DNA of 64,000 nt from assembly GCF_018531495.1 (NCBI RefSeq), contig NZ_JAHDTI010000003.1, positions 558,001 through 622,000 of the forward strand, in the 5' to 3' direction. This document shows positions 7,815-15,559 of the stretch, in pieces. Both the position numbers and the translations under genes were made by a program. The notes under the pieces are model-generated. The model ran no database searches. It was given only the letters and a program-made list of their open reading frames with translations, and had not been told where the DNA came from. Each line of letters begins with the position of its first letter. Positions within the stretch are counted from its first letter, which is position 1. The DNA comes from Nonomuraea sediminis. Its GTDB lineage: Bacteria > Actinomycetota > Actinomycetes > Streptosporangiales > Streptosporangiaceae.

Positions 7815-7895
7815 GAAGACCCAGGCGCACGGCCTCCGCCCCTTCCGCTTCCCGGTGGTCCGTCCCACCATTGATGCGCCAGTCGCGACGTCTAG
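7815..7895 (-). promoter_or_regulatory. ZTP (pfl) riboswitch in the glyA leader
   Basis: Read on the minus strand, the leader has CGCGACTGGCGC, then GGTGGGACGGACCACCGGG, and later GCCGTGCGCCTGGGTC. These are the conserved pieces of the pfl/ZTP motif. The hairpin GGTGG (7865-7869)/CCACC (7854-7858) and the pseudoknot GGCGC (7876-7880)/GCGCC (7824-7828) both pair. ZTP riboswitches turn on folate and purine one-carbon genes when ZMP/ZTP rises, and glyA is a known target class. Confidence 0.85.
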
Positions 7896-7910
7896 ACCTT
7901 AGCGGAAGCC

Positions 7911-8855
7911 TCAGGGAGTGGTGCGACTCACTCCCGGCCACAGCCGGTCCACCTCGGCGTTGAGTATCGCTCCGATCAGCACTGCCAGCGCGGTGATGTA
8001 GAGCCACAGCAACAACGCGATCGGCGCGGCGAGCGAGCCGTAGATCGACACGGGCGACACCCAGGCGGCCAGCACCGCCCTGAGCACGGCCGCGCAGACG
8101 ATCCACAGGATCAGCGCCAGGATCGCGCCCGGCAGCTCCCGGTACCACTTCGTCCGCACCGGCACGCTGACGTGGTACAGCACGGTCAGGAACAGCACCG
8201 AGCCGCTGATCACGACAGGCCAGTAGAGGATGTCGACCAGCACCTGGTAGTTGGCCGGGATCGCCTGTTTGAGCAGCGTCGGCCCGATGACCAGCACCGG
8301 CATCACGATGATGCCGATCACCAGCCCCACCAGGTACAGGCCGAAGGACATCAGCCTGGTCCTGATGATGCCGCGCTCCTCCCCCAGCCCGTAGGCCACC
8401 GAGATGAGGTCCACGTAGACGTACAGCGCCCGCGAGCCCGACCACAGCGACAGCAGGAAGCCCAGCGAGATGATCGACACCTTGCTGGCGTTGTCGCTGA
8501 GGACGTCCGTGATGAGCGGCTTGACGACCTTGTTGACGGCTTCCTGGGTGAACAGGATGCCCGACTGGTGCAGCACCCACTGCTCGGTCTGCCGTACGGT
8601 GGCCTCGCCCAGCCAGGTGCCGAGCTTGGCCAGCACCCCGATCAGCCCCAGCACGAACGGCGGCAGCGACAGCAACGCGAAGAACGCCGCCTCGCCGGCC
8701 AGCCCCGTCACGCGGTAGTTGACCCCCGCGTTCGTGGTAGCGCGGACGATCGCCCACGACCGAGTGTCACGGACCCAGCTGAGCTGGGTTCGTGCCAGCG
8801 AGGCGAGCCTCTTGGAGGCTGCCTTCGGCCTGCTAGGCGCATCGGTGGACGTCAT
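7911..8855 (-). CDS. YihY/BrkB-family integral membrane protein
   Basis: 314 residues from ATG 8855. About six membrane helices are visible, including FFALLSLPPFVLGLIGVLA, VSIISLGFLLSLWSGSRALY, LYLVGLVIGIIVMPVLVIG and a C-terminal LLLWLYITALAVLIGAILN. The GLAGEAAFFALLSLPP block and the WSGSRALYVYVDLI block are characteristic of YihY/BrkB proteins. They were once called ribonuclease BN, but are now considered membrane proteins or transporters of uncertain role. It is followed 117 nt later by the glyA start, with the riboswitch between them. Confidence 0.88.
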   Translation of the reverse strand: MTSTDAPSRPKAASKRLASLARTQLSWVRDTRSWAIVRATTNAGVNYRVTGLAGEAAFFALLSLPPFVLGLIGVLAKLGTWLGEATVRQTEQWVLHQSGILFTQEAVNKVVKPLITDVLSDNASKVSIISLGFLLSLWSGSRALYVYVDLISVAYGLGEERGIIRTRLMSFGLYLVGLVIGIIVMPVLVIGPTLLKQAIPANYQVLVDILYWPVVISGSVLFLTVLYHVSVPVRTKWYRELPGAILALILWIVCAAVLRAVLAAWVSPVSIYGSLAAPIALLLWLYITALAVLIGAILNAEVDRLWPGVSRTTP

Positions 8856-8915
8856 GGCACCCAACGGTATTAGCAGTGACTCTTCGGGACAGCTTACGTC
8901 CCTAAGAGCCCTGCC

Positions 8916-9290
8916 CTAGTCGACGTCGACGATGCGTGCCCCCAGCGGGAGCAGTGACACCGGGATCATCTTGAGGTTGGCGATGCCCAGCGGGATGCCG
9001 ATGATCGAGATGAACAACGGGATCGAGGTGATGACGTGGCCGATCGCGAGCCAGATGCCCGCCACCACGCACCAGATGATGTTGCCGAGCGCCGAGAACA
9101 CGCCGGCGTCCTGGTCACGCACGACCGTTCGTCCGAACGGCCACAGCGCGTAGGCCGCGATCCTGAACGACGCGATGCCGAACGGGATCGTGATGATCAG
9201 AATGCAGCAAATGATCCCCGCGACGGCATAGCCGATGGCCAGCCACAGCCCTGCGAAGACCAGCCAGATCACGTTGAGGATTGTCCGCAT
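8916..9290 (-). CDS. YccF-domain small membrane protein
   Basis: 124 residues made of two tandem copies of a YccF (DUF307) unit. The first is LNVIWLVFAGLWLAIGYAVAG with PFGIASFRIAAYALWPFGR. The second is LGNIIWCVVAGIWLAIGHVI with PLGIANLKMIPVSLLPLG. Four hydrophobic helices are predicted. Function is unknown in all bacteria. It is on the same strand as YihY, with a 60-nt gap. Confidence 0.88.
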   Translation of the reverse strand: MRTILNVIWLVFAGLWLAIGYAVAGIICCILIITIPFGIASFRIAAYALWPFGRTVVRDQDAGVFSALGNIIWCVVAGIWLAIGHVITSIPLFISIIGIPLGIANLKMIPVSLLPLGARIVDVD

Positions 9291-9323
9291 GACTACAGCA
9301 TGTCACCGTTCGGCCTGCGGAAG

Positions 9324-10106
9324 TCATCCGGAATGCCCCTGATCCTTCCCTGGCGCCCGCCCCTTACCCGGCGGCCCGGCGAAGGCCTGCGCGATGGCCG
9401 CCCAGGCGCCCGCGGTCTCCCCCGTGACCTCGAGGGAGGTGTCGGCCAGGTGCACGCGCTGGGTCACCAGCAGGCAGAAGTCCAGCATCGGCCCGCGCAC
9501 CACGTTCCCCGCGTCCTGCGGCCCGGCGCTCCACACCTGCCCGTCAGGCATCACGAGCTCCACCCTGACCTGCTCCTGCGGCACAGGCAGGTTCCGTACG
9601 GCGAAGCCGTACGGCATGGCGCGGAAACCGATCGTCGCCACGTGCCTGAGCCGGGCCGTGGGCTCCCTGGTGACGCCGAGCGCGTCGGCCACGTCCTGGC
9701 CGTGCGCCCACGTCTCCATCAGGCGGGCGGTGGCGAAGGAGGCGGCCGACATGGGCGGGCCGTACCAGGGGATGCGCGTGCGGGCGTCCAGGCCGGCCAG
9801 GACGTCGGCGAGGCTCGCCCTGGCCGAGGTGAACCACGCGTGCAGGTCGGCGGCGGGCATCGACCGGTGCTCGGCCGCGATGTCGTCGGGCGAGGTGAGC
9901 CCGGCCGCGGCGAAGGCGTCGGGGTCGGTCACGGCGGTCCGCGCCGCGTCGTCGAACCACGCCAGATGGCTCACCTGGTCGCGGATCGCCCACCCCTCGG
10001 CCGGAGTGGGGGTCTCCCACTGTTCGGGGCGCAGCGGCCGCAGCAGGGTCTCCAGGGACGCGGTCTCCGCGCGCAGGTCGGCTACCAGTTCGGCCATCAG
10101 GTCCAC
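9324..10106 (-). CDS. TIGR03084-like metal-binding protein (DinB/maleylpyruvate isomerase fold)
   Basis: 260 residues from GTG 10106. The N-terminal four-helix DinB fold has the metal-ligand pattern WAIRDQVSHLAWFDDAAR, LMETWAHGQDVAD and, earlier, the WETPTPAEGW block. The C-terminal half matches the TIGR03084 group of actinobacterial proteins. Relatives include mycothiol-dependent maleylpyruvate isomerase, but the substrate is unknown. A TAAGGT box 6 nt before the GTG suggests a leaderless transcript, divergent from another leaderless gene at 10188. Confidence 0.8.
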   Translation of the reverse strand: MDLMAELVADLRAETASLETLLRPLRPEQWETPTPAEGWAIRDQVSHLAWFDDAARTAVTDPDAFAAAGLTSPDDIAAEHRSMPAADLHAWFTSARASLADVLAGLDARTRIPWYGPPMSAASFATARLMETWAHGQDVADALGVTREPTARLRHVATIGFRAMPYGFAVRNLPVPQEQVRVELVMPDGQVWSAGPQDAGNVVRGPMLDFCLLVTQRVHLADTSLEVTGETAGAWAAIAQAFAGPPGKGRAPGKDQGHSG

Positions 10107-10187
10107 GCCGACACCTTATGGTCGCCGAAGCCTATGGAACAATGATCTGCCGTCCGCGGATCCGGCAAAACGCGATATGTTGCGTTT

Positions 10188-10988
10188 ATGACTGACCCGG
10201 GCGAGCTGCGGGCCTCCGACGCAGAGCGAGAGGCCGTCGTCGAGGTATTACGCGAAGCCTCCGTGGAGGGGCGCCTGACGCTGAGCGAGCTGACCGAGAG
10301 GACCGAGGCCGCCTACAGCGCCAAGACCCACGCCGAGCTGGCCCTGATCACCCAGGACCTGCCGTCGGCGAACCGTCCGACGGCGGCCGCGGCCCCCAAA
10401 CCCCCCACCGGCGCCTTCCAGCAGCAGCTGCAGCGGGCCCGCAAGTGGTTCGTCGGCGTGCTCGGCGAGAACAAGCGGCGCGGCGCCTGGCGCATCGACG
10501 AGGAGATCGGCGCCACCGCCGTGCTCGGCGAGGTGGTGCTCGACCTGCGCGAGGCCGAGGTCCGCACGGACGTGGTGGACATCATGGCGATCGCGGTGCT
10601 GGGCAACGTGAAGATCATCGTGCCTGACGGCGTCTATGTGGACCTGGACGGCGTCGCGGTGCTCGGCGAGCGCAAGCTCGAGGTCGCCCAGGCGCCGCAG
10701 GGCATGAACGTGCCCGTCATCAGGATCCATGCCTACGCGATGCTGGGCGAGATCAAGATCATCGGCGACTCGCGGGCCCAGCCGCTGCGGCGCGCGATGA
10801 CGGCCTGGCGCGAGCAGTGGAACCAGCTCCACGGCGCCGACTGGCAGGCCATGCGCCGCGAGCTGCACGCGGGCTGGCGCGAGACGCGCAGGGGGATGCA
10901 CGAGGAGTGGCGCGACTCGCGCCGCCAGATGCAGCAGGACCTGCGCGATACCCGCCGCCAGCAACGCAGGGACCGCCGCGGCTACTGA
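10188..10988 (+). CDS. DUF1707 / LiaF-like domain protein
   Basis: 266 residues. The N-terminal DUF1707 domain (about 5-58) has the typical LRASDAEREAVVEVLREAS and GRLTLSELTERTEAAYSAKT. A middle region (about 95-205) looks like the LiaF C-terminal beta structure (ATAVLGEVVLDLREAEV, IAVLGNVKIIVPDGVYVDLDG, AYAMLGEIKIIG). The last 60 residues are an arginine-rich helix with repeated W-R-E/D-x-R patterns, likely to bind nucleic acid or acidic membrane. No transmembrane segment is seen. TATGTT lies 6 nt before the ATG, so the mRNA is probably leaderless. Confidence 0.82.
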   Translation: MTDPGELRASDAEREAVVEVLREASVEGRLTLSELTERTEAAYSAKTHAELALITQDLPSANRPTAAAAPKPPTGAFQQQLQRARKWFVGVLGENKRRGAWRIDEEIGATAVLGEVVLDLREAEVRTDVVDIMAIAVLGNVKIIVPDGVYVDLDGVAVLGERKLEVAQAPQGMNVPVIRIHAYAMLGEIKIIGDSRAQPLRRAMTAWREQWNQLHGADWQAMRRELHAGWRETRRGMHEEWRDSRRQMQQDLRDTRRQQRRDRRGY

Positions 10989-11011
10989 CGTCTGCCCCTC
11001 CCGCTGGTCGA

Positions 11012-11401
11012 TCACCGTTTCCCGATGACCTCGAGCAGCGGCAGCGGGTTGACGTAGTCGCGGAAGGACACGATGCGGCCGTCGCGGACCCGGATGACCT
11101 GGATGGGCCGCTGCGTGAACGGCGCGCCGGTGGCGGTGACGGTGCCGTGCGCCGTGTACTCGACGATCACCACCTCGGGGTCGGCGGTCTCGTGGAAGAC
11201 GACGTCGGTGTACTCGTGGAAGGTGATGATCCCTCCCTGCTCGCCCACGAAGGCGGCGATCTCGTCCCTGCCGCGCAGCACGCCGGGGACGCCCTCTGGG
11301 CGGTAGGGCCATTCGATCACCCCGTCGGGCGCCATCAGCTCCAGCAGCCTGCCTGGATCGCCGGGACGGGTGAAGTGCTGAGCTATCTCGAGTGCATTCA
11401 T
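11012..11401 (-). CDS. NTF2/SnoaL-like protein
   Basis: 129 residues from ATG 11401. It has the SnoaL cone-fold pattern: N-terminal helix MNALEIAQHFTRPGD, YRPEGVPGVLRGRDEIAAFV, paired strands VVFHETADPEVVIVEYTAHG, and VRDGRIVSFRDYVNPL near the end. Such proteins are small hydrolases, isomerases or polyketide cyclases; the ligand here is unknown. It is divergent from a TetR regulator. A palindromic operator covers its TACGTT -10 box (6 nt before the ATG) and start codon, so TetR control is likely. Confidence 0.82.
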   Translation of the reverse strand: MNALEIAQHFTRPGDPGRLLELMAPDGVIEWPYRPEGVPGVLRGRDEIAAFVGEQGGIITFHEYTDVVFHETADPEVVIVEYTAHGTVTATGAPFTQRPIQVIRVRDGRIVSFRDYVNPLPLLEVIGKR

Positions 11402-11451
11402 TGAACGAACGTACAATGAAATTCCGACCTCGGTCAACGCTCGTACAATGA
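11398..11451. promoter_or_regulatory. Two TetR-type operators in the divergent promoter region
   Basis: Site 1 (11398-11419) has arms TCATTGAACGA and ACGTACAATGA, matching at 9 of 11 inverted positions. Site 2 (11430-11451) shares the half-site CGTACAATGA but has a weaker other arm. Site 1 overlaps the NTF2 -10 box (11408-11413) and start codon. Site 2 overlaps the TetR -10 box TACAAT (11444-11449). Confidence 0.7.
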
Positions 11452-11455
11452 GCCG

Positions 11456-12007
11456 GTGAACGAGCCGCCCCGCCGTACCAGGGCACAGCAGCGCCGCGAC
11501 ACCGAGGCGCGCATCCTTGAGGTCGCCCGCCGGAGTTTCGCCGAGCACGGCTACGAGCGCACCACGATCAGGGCCGTCGCGGCGGCCGCCGGGGTGAACG
11601 CGGGCCTGGTCATGCACTACTTCGGCTCGAAGGACGAGCTGTTCGCGCGCGCGGCCAGGCTGGCGCCCGACGACCTGCGGGCGGGCGATCCCGCGCAGGC
11701 GCTGCTGGAGGCGCTGCGCAAGCGGCTGGACGGCGAGCCGGTGGCCTCGCTGGCCGTGCTGCGGTCCATGCTGACCCACGCCGAGGCCTCCGAGGGCTTC
11801 CGCGAGGCGGGGCGCAGGTGGCTCGACCAGATCGAGCAGGCCATCCCCGCCGAGGACGCGGCCCTGCGGGCGGCGCTGGTCAGCGCGATCATCACGGGCG
11901 TGGTCGTGGACCGCTACCTGCTGCGGCTGAGCGCGCTGGCCGACGCGCCCGCCGAAGACGTCATCGAACTGCTACGGCCCTGCTTCGAGAGTCTGGCCGG
12001 ATCGTGA
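11456..12007 (+). CDS. TetR-family transcriptional regulator
   Basis: 183 residues, GTG start 6 nt after TACAAT (leaderless type). The helix-turn-helix is classic (ILEVARRSFAEHGYERTTIR, then VAAAAGVNAGLVMHYFGSKD). The C-terminal ligand domain resembles the TetR_C_33-type regulators with ALRAALVSAIITGVVVDRYLL. It probably represses itself and the divergent NTF2-like gene through the operators between them. The 3' end overlaps the chelatase gene by 47 nt in convergent orientation. Confidence 0.9.
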   Translation: MNEPPRRTRAQQRRDTEARILEVARRSFAEHGYERTTIRAVAAAAGVNAGLVMHYFGSKDELFARAARLAPDDLRAGDPAQALLEALRKRLDGEPVASLAVLRSMLTHAEASEGFREAGRRWLDQIEQAIPAEDAALRAALVSAIITGVVVDRYLLRLSALADAPAEDVIELLRPCFESLAGS

Positions 12008-12788
12008 GAGCCGCCTCGTACCGCTCGAGCAGCACCCGGACCAGCTCCGGCGCCACGCCCAGGACCTCCGCCGTCGCGTCGGCGCCGGCGCTGTCGCGCA
12101 CCTTGTCGGCGAAGTAACCGGGCGCCAGCAGGTACGGCGCCACGGCCACGCGGGGCGCCCCCGCCTCACGAAGCGCGGTCACGGCCTGCACGGGCGTCGG
12201 CTCCGCCGCCGAGGCGTACGCGGCCCGCACGCCCCACCACCCGCGCTCCGCCCAGGCGCCGGCCATGTCGGCGATCACCGCGTTGGCCTGCGGGTCGCTC
12301 GAGCCCGCCGAGACCAGGACGACGGCCGTGTCCGGGTCGCCGGGCTCGACGCCCGCCTCGGCCAGGCGGCGCTCCAGGGCGGAGAGCATCAGCGGGTGCG
12401 GGCCGAGCGTGGTGCCGTAGTGGACGCGCAGCCCGGGCTTGGCGGCCTTCAGCTCGTTGAGCGCCGCGGGGAGGTCCACCTTGCTGTGGTAGGCCTCGGT
12501 GAGCAGCAGCGGCAGCACCACTGCCTCGTCCAGCCCGCGCATGGCCTGGGCCAGCGTCGGCCGGGTGTGGTCGAGGTAGGCGACCCGCACGGGGACGGTC
12601 GTGGCCCGCCGTACCTGGTCGAGCAGGGCCTCGACCGTCGCGGCCGCGCGCGGGTCGCGCGAGCCGTGTGCCACCGCGACCAGCGGCACCGGGTTTTCGG
12701 GCGGCGCGGGTGAATGCCCACCCGCGCCGCCCCGGAAGGGGCCCGTCCCGCCTGCCAACAGGTCGGGGCCTAGAGGTGAATGCCGCAT
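11961..12788 (-). CDS. Sirohydrochlorin chelatase (CbiX/SirB family)
   Basis: 275 residues if started at ATG 12788, which overlaps the end of cysH by 19 nt and has GGGAAAG upstream; homologues begin near VPLVAVAHGS, i.e. GTG 12689. The chelatase signature is clear: PLVAVAHGSRDPRAAATVEAL with the metal-site His, LLLTEAYHSKVDLPA, and a second domain repeat ending VAPYLLAPGYFADKVRD. In this operon it most likely inserts iron into sirohydrochlorin to make siroheme for the sulfite reductase at 13635 (inference from context). Cobalt use cannot be excluded. Confidence 0.87.
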   Translation of the reverse strand: MRHSPLGPDLLAGGTGPFRGGAGGHSPAPPENPVPLVAVAHGSRDPRAAATVEALLDQVRRATTVPVRVAYLDHTRPTLAQAMRGLDEAVVLPLLLTEAYHSKVDLPAALNELKAAKPGLRVHYGTTLGPHPLMLSALERRLAEAGVEPGDPDTAVVLVSAGSSDPQANAVIADMAGAWAERGWWGVRAAYASAAEPTPVQAVTALREAGAPRVAVAPYLLAPGYFADKVRDSAGADATAEVLGVAPELVRVLLERYEAALTIRPDSRSRAVAVR

Positions 12789-13498
12789 TCGATCTTTCCC
12801 AGCCCGGCCCAGCGGCCGCTGCGCGGGTCCTCGCCCTCGGCGACCTGGCGGGTGCAGGGGGCGCAGCCGATCGACGGGTAGTTGTCGTAGTGCAGCGGGT
12901 TGATCAGCACGCCGTTGTCGGCGATGTAGTTGTCGACGTCGTCCTGCGTCCAGGAGGCGATCGGGTTGACCTTCACCATCTGGCGCTTGGCGTCCCACTC
13001 GACGACCTTGGTGCCTGCCCGGCTGCGCGACTCGTCGCGGCGGATGCCGGAGAACCACGCCAGATAAGGCTCCAGGGCGCGGTTCAAAGGCTCCACTTTC
13101 CGCAAATAGCAGCACAAATCGGGATTGCGTCCGAACAGCCGGGGACCCAGGTCGCGGTCCTGTTCTTGGACGGTCCGCGACGGCGTCACGTTGATCACGT
13201 TGACGTCGTAGACCTGCTGGACGGCGTCACGGGTGCCGATCGTCTCGACGAAGTGGTAGCCCGTGTCGATGAACAGCACGTCCACGCCCGGCTTGACGCG
13301 GCTGACCAGGTCGATGAGCAGGGCGTCGCTCATCGAGGAGGTCAGGCACAGCCGGTCGCCGAAGGTGGCCGCGGCCCAGCGGATGATCTCGCGGGCCGGC
13401 GCGTCCTCCAGGAAGATCGCCGCGGAATCGACGATGCCCTGCAGGTCGAGCGTGCCGCGCTGTTCTCGCAAACCGTTCTCTATCTCAACGAGCGTCAT
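12770..13498 (-). CDS. cysH: Adenylyl-sulfate (APS) reductase
   Basis: 242 residues from ATG 13498. It reduces activated sulfate to sulfite. The P-loop-like SSMSDALLIDL, the substrate loop and the catalytic ECGIHL tail (Cys238) are present. The Cys-Cys pair (129-130, NPDLCCYLRK) and CAPC (212-215) are the [4Fe-4S] ligands that mark APS-using enzymes rather than PAPS-only ones. Its start overlaps the zinc-ribbon gene by 4 nt (ATGA), and it is followed by the chelatase. Electrons for later sulfite reduction come from the ferredoxin-type reductase upstream in the same operon. Confidence 0.94.
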   Translation of the reverse strand: MTLVEIENGLREQRGTLDLQGIVDSAAIFLEDAPAREIIRWAAATFGDRLCLTSSMSDALLIDLVSRVKPGVDVLFIDTGYHFVETIGTRDAVQQVYDVNVINVTPSRTVQEQDRDLGPRLFGRNPDLCCYLRKVEPLNRALEPYLAWFSGIRRDESRSRAGTKVVEWDAKRQMVKVNPIASWTQDDVDNYIADNGVLINPLHYDNYPSIGCAPCTRQVAEGEDPRSGRWAGLGKIECGIHL

Positions 13499-13638
13499 AT
13501 TTTGACTCCGATCCCCAGAAACTTGAGCTTGAAGGCGCGGGCGCACGAGCGGCAGTACCAGCCGCCGTCGCCCTCGTAGGGCTCCAGGTCCTCATCACCG
13601 CAGTAGGGGCAGTGGAACGGGACGGCTCGCGTGCTCAT
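13495..13638 (-). CDS. 47-aa zinc-ribbon protein of the sulfite reduction operon
   Basis: 47 residues with two CxxC knuckles: FHCPYCGDEDLEPYEGDGGW then YCRSCARAFKLKFLGI. It is nested between sulfite reductase and cysH, sharing ATGA overlaps with both, so the three are translationally coupled. A small zinc-ribbon gene in this position is common in actinobacteria, but I know of no demonstrated function. The C-terminal FKLKFLGIGV tail is hydrophobic. Candidate roles are metal delivery, a redox partner or a regulator of the complex (all inference). Confidence 0.8.
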   Translation of the reverse strand: MSTRAVPFHCPYCGDEDLEPYEGDGGWYCRSCARAFKLKFLGIGVKI

Positions 13639-15308
13639 CGCAGATCCGCCTCGTCCGCTCGCTGCACCCAATCGGCGAAGGACTCGCCCTCCTTCTTCTG
13701 GGAGTCGAAGTTCCTGACGACCCGCTCGACGTAGTCGGGCAGGGCCTTGGCTGTGGTCTTGAGGCCGCGCACCTTGCGGCCGAAGTTGGCGTTCACGCCG
13801 AGCGAGCCGCCCAGGTGGATCTGGAAGCCCTCGACCTGCTCGCCGTTCTCGTCGACGACGAGTTGGCCCTTCAGCCCGATGTCGGCGACCTGGATGCGGG
13901 CGCAGGAGTTCGGGCAGCCGTTGACGTTGATGGTCAGCGGCTCCTTGAAGTCCGGCAGGCGGGCCTCGAGCTCGTCGATCAGGTGGGAGGCGGCGGCCTT
14001 GGTCTCGACGATGGCCAGCTTGCAGAACTCGATCCCGGTGCACGCCATCGTCTGGCGGCGGAACGTGGACGGGTTGACCTGCAGGTCGTTGGCCTCCAGC
14101 TCGGCCACCAGGCTGTCGACCCGCTCAGGCGCCACGTCGAGGATGACCAGCTTCTGCTCGACCGTGGTGCGGACCCGGTCGGAGCCGTGCCGCTCGGCGA
14201 TGTCGGCGATCACGTGCAGCTTGTCGCCGCTGAGGCGGCCGACCTTGGGCGCGAAGCCGACGTAGAAGTTGCCGTCCTTCTGCGGGAAGACGCCGACGTG
14301 GTCGCGGCGGTTGGCGCGGGGCAGCTCGGGCTCGGGGCCGTCGGGCAGCGCCTCCTTGACGTACTCGGTCTCGAGCACCTCGCGGAACTTCTCGGCGCCC
14401 CAGTCGTTGACCAGGAACTTGATCCGGGCCCGGTGGCGGAGCCTGCGGTAGCCGTAATCACGAAATATCCCGATTACGCCGCCGTAGACGTCTCCGACCT
14501 GGTCGGGACGGACGAAGACCCCCAGGCGCTTGCCGAACATCGGGTTCGTCGACAGGCCGCCGCCGACCCACAGGTCGAAGCCCTTCTCCCCCTGCTCGTT
14601 GACCACGCCGACGAAGGCCACGTCGTTGATCTCGTGGACGGTGCAGTGCGCGGGGCAGCCGCTGATGGCCGACTTGAACTTGCGCGGCAGGTTGGAGTAC
14701 GCCGGGTCGCCGATGAAGCGCTCGTGCACCTCGCGGATCTGCTCGGTGGCGTCGATCACCTCGTCGGAGTCGATCCCGGCCAGCGGGCAGCCGAGGATGA
14801 CGCGGGGCGTGTCACCGCAGGCCTCGGTGGTCGACAGGCCGACCGCCTCCAGGCGGGCCCAGATGTCGGGCACCGACTCGATCTCCACCCAGTGCAGCTG
14901 GATGTTCTGCCGGTCGGTGACGTCGGCGGTGCCCCTGCCGTACTCGTTGCAGATGTCGGCGACGACCCGCAGCTGCTCCAGGCTGAGCTGGCCGCCGTCG
15001 ATGCGGATGCGCAGCATGAAGTAGCGGTCGTCGAGCTCCTCCGGCTCCAGGATCGCCGTCTTGCCGCCGTCGATGCCGGGCTTGCGCTGGGTGTAGAGGC
15101 CGTACCAGCGCATCCGGCCGCGCAGGTCGGCGGGGTCGATGGAGTCGAAGCCCCGCTTGGAGTAGATGTCGATGATCCGCTGGCGGACGTTGAGCCCGTC
15201 GTCGTTCTTCTTGTTCTCTTCGTTCTTGTTCAGCGGCTCCCGGTAACCGAGAGCCCACTGACCTTCACCGCGCGGGCGCTTGTGGTGCCGGCTGGCAGGG
15301 GTGCTCAT
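13635..15308 (-). CDS. sir: Ferredoxin-dependent sulfite (or nitrite) reductase
   Basis: 557 residues, NirA/Sir family. The [4Fe-4S]-siroheme ligands are intact (ACTGIEFCKLAI and NGCPNSCARIQ in the last third). Siroheme-binding arginines and the paired ferredoxin-like repeats are recognisable (DRQNIQLHWVEIESVPDIW, SAISGCPAHCTVHEINDVAF). The WYGLYTQRKPG and ACGDTPR blocks carry the Tyr and Cys of actinobacterial NirA/SirA proteins. Context with cysH and a sirohydrochlorin chelatase favours sulfite reduction. The ATG start has AAGGA 7 nt upstream, and the leader peptide lies 108 nt further up. Confidence 0.93.
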   Translation of the reverse strand: MSTPASRHHKRPRGEGQWALGYREPLNKNEENKKNDDGLNVRQRIIDIYSKRGFDSIDPADLRGRMRWYGLYTQRKPGIDGGKTAILEPEELDDRYFMLRIRIDGGQLSLEQLRVVADICNEYGRGTADVTDRQNIQLHWVEIESVPDIWARLEAVGLSTTEACGDTPRVILGCPLAGIDSDEVIDATEQIREVHERFIGDPAYSNLPRKFKSAISGCPAHCTVHEINDVAFVGVVNEQGEKGFDLWVGGGLSTNPMFGKRLGVFVRPDQVGDVYGGVIGIFRDYGYRRLRHRARIKFLVNDWGAEKFREVLETEYVKEALPDGPEPELPRANRRDHVGVFPQKDGNFYVGFAPKVGRLSGDKLHVIADIAERHGSDRVRTTVEQKLVILDVAPERVDSLVAELEANDLQVNPSTFRRQTMACTGIEFCKLAIVETKAAASHLIDELEARLPDFKEPLTINVNGCPNSCARIQVADIGLKGQLVVDENGEQVEGFQIHLGGSLGVNANFGRKVRGLKTTAKALPDYVERVVRNFDSQKKEGESFADWVQRADEADLR

Positions 15309-15416
15309 TGCGCGTCCTTCTGACTCATGGGGCGCGCGCAGGATTCCTCCTGCCTCGTCATCGAGTGCAGGGGTGCGGAGGAGGTTGCGACGCGCTCAGC
15401 TGGAAAGATGAGGTGG

Positions 15417-15500
15417 TTAGCGGGCGTCGCAACAGATGGCACTGCGGACACGCTGAAGGTCGACGTGGCGTCGACCGACGAGCATGGGGTCCGCTGGCAT
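15417..15500 (-). CDS. Sulfur-operon leader peptide (27 aa)
   Basis: The ORF ends in RRHVDLQRVRSAICCDAR, the pattern (R-H-V/I-D-L-x-R-V-x-S-A-x-C) of the short leader peptides found upstream of sulfur genes in Streptomyces and relatives. The ATG at 15500 sits 6 nt after a TATCTT box, so translation is probably leaderless. A second Met (15485) would give 22 residues. Two adjacent cysteines near the end suggest that ribosome stalling during cysteine shortage controls sir expression (inference). The stop is 108 nt before the sir start. Confidence 0.75.
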   Translation of the reverse strand: MPADPMLVGRRHVDLQRVRSAICCDAR

Positions 15501-15506
15501 GTATCG

Positions 15507-15535
15507 AAGATACCCTGGCGTCCCCGGATGTCCAA
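15507..15535 (-). promoter_or_regulatory. Promoter of the sir-cysH operon
   Basis: TTGGAC (15530-15535), 17-nt spacer, TATCTT (15507-15512), then 6 nt to the leader-peptide ATG. Confidence 0.7.
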
Positions 15536-15559
15536 GAAGGGGTCCAGCCAGTGGACACC

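Noticed and set aside
12449-12721. Separate ORF in another frame upstream of the chelatase (MGIHPRRPK start)
   Set aside because: It lies wholly inside the chelatase gene in a shadow frame. Its composition is Arg/Pro/Ser-rich and no domain is present.
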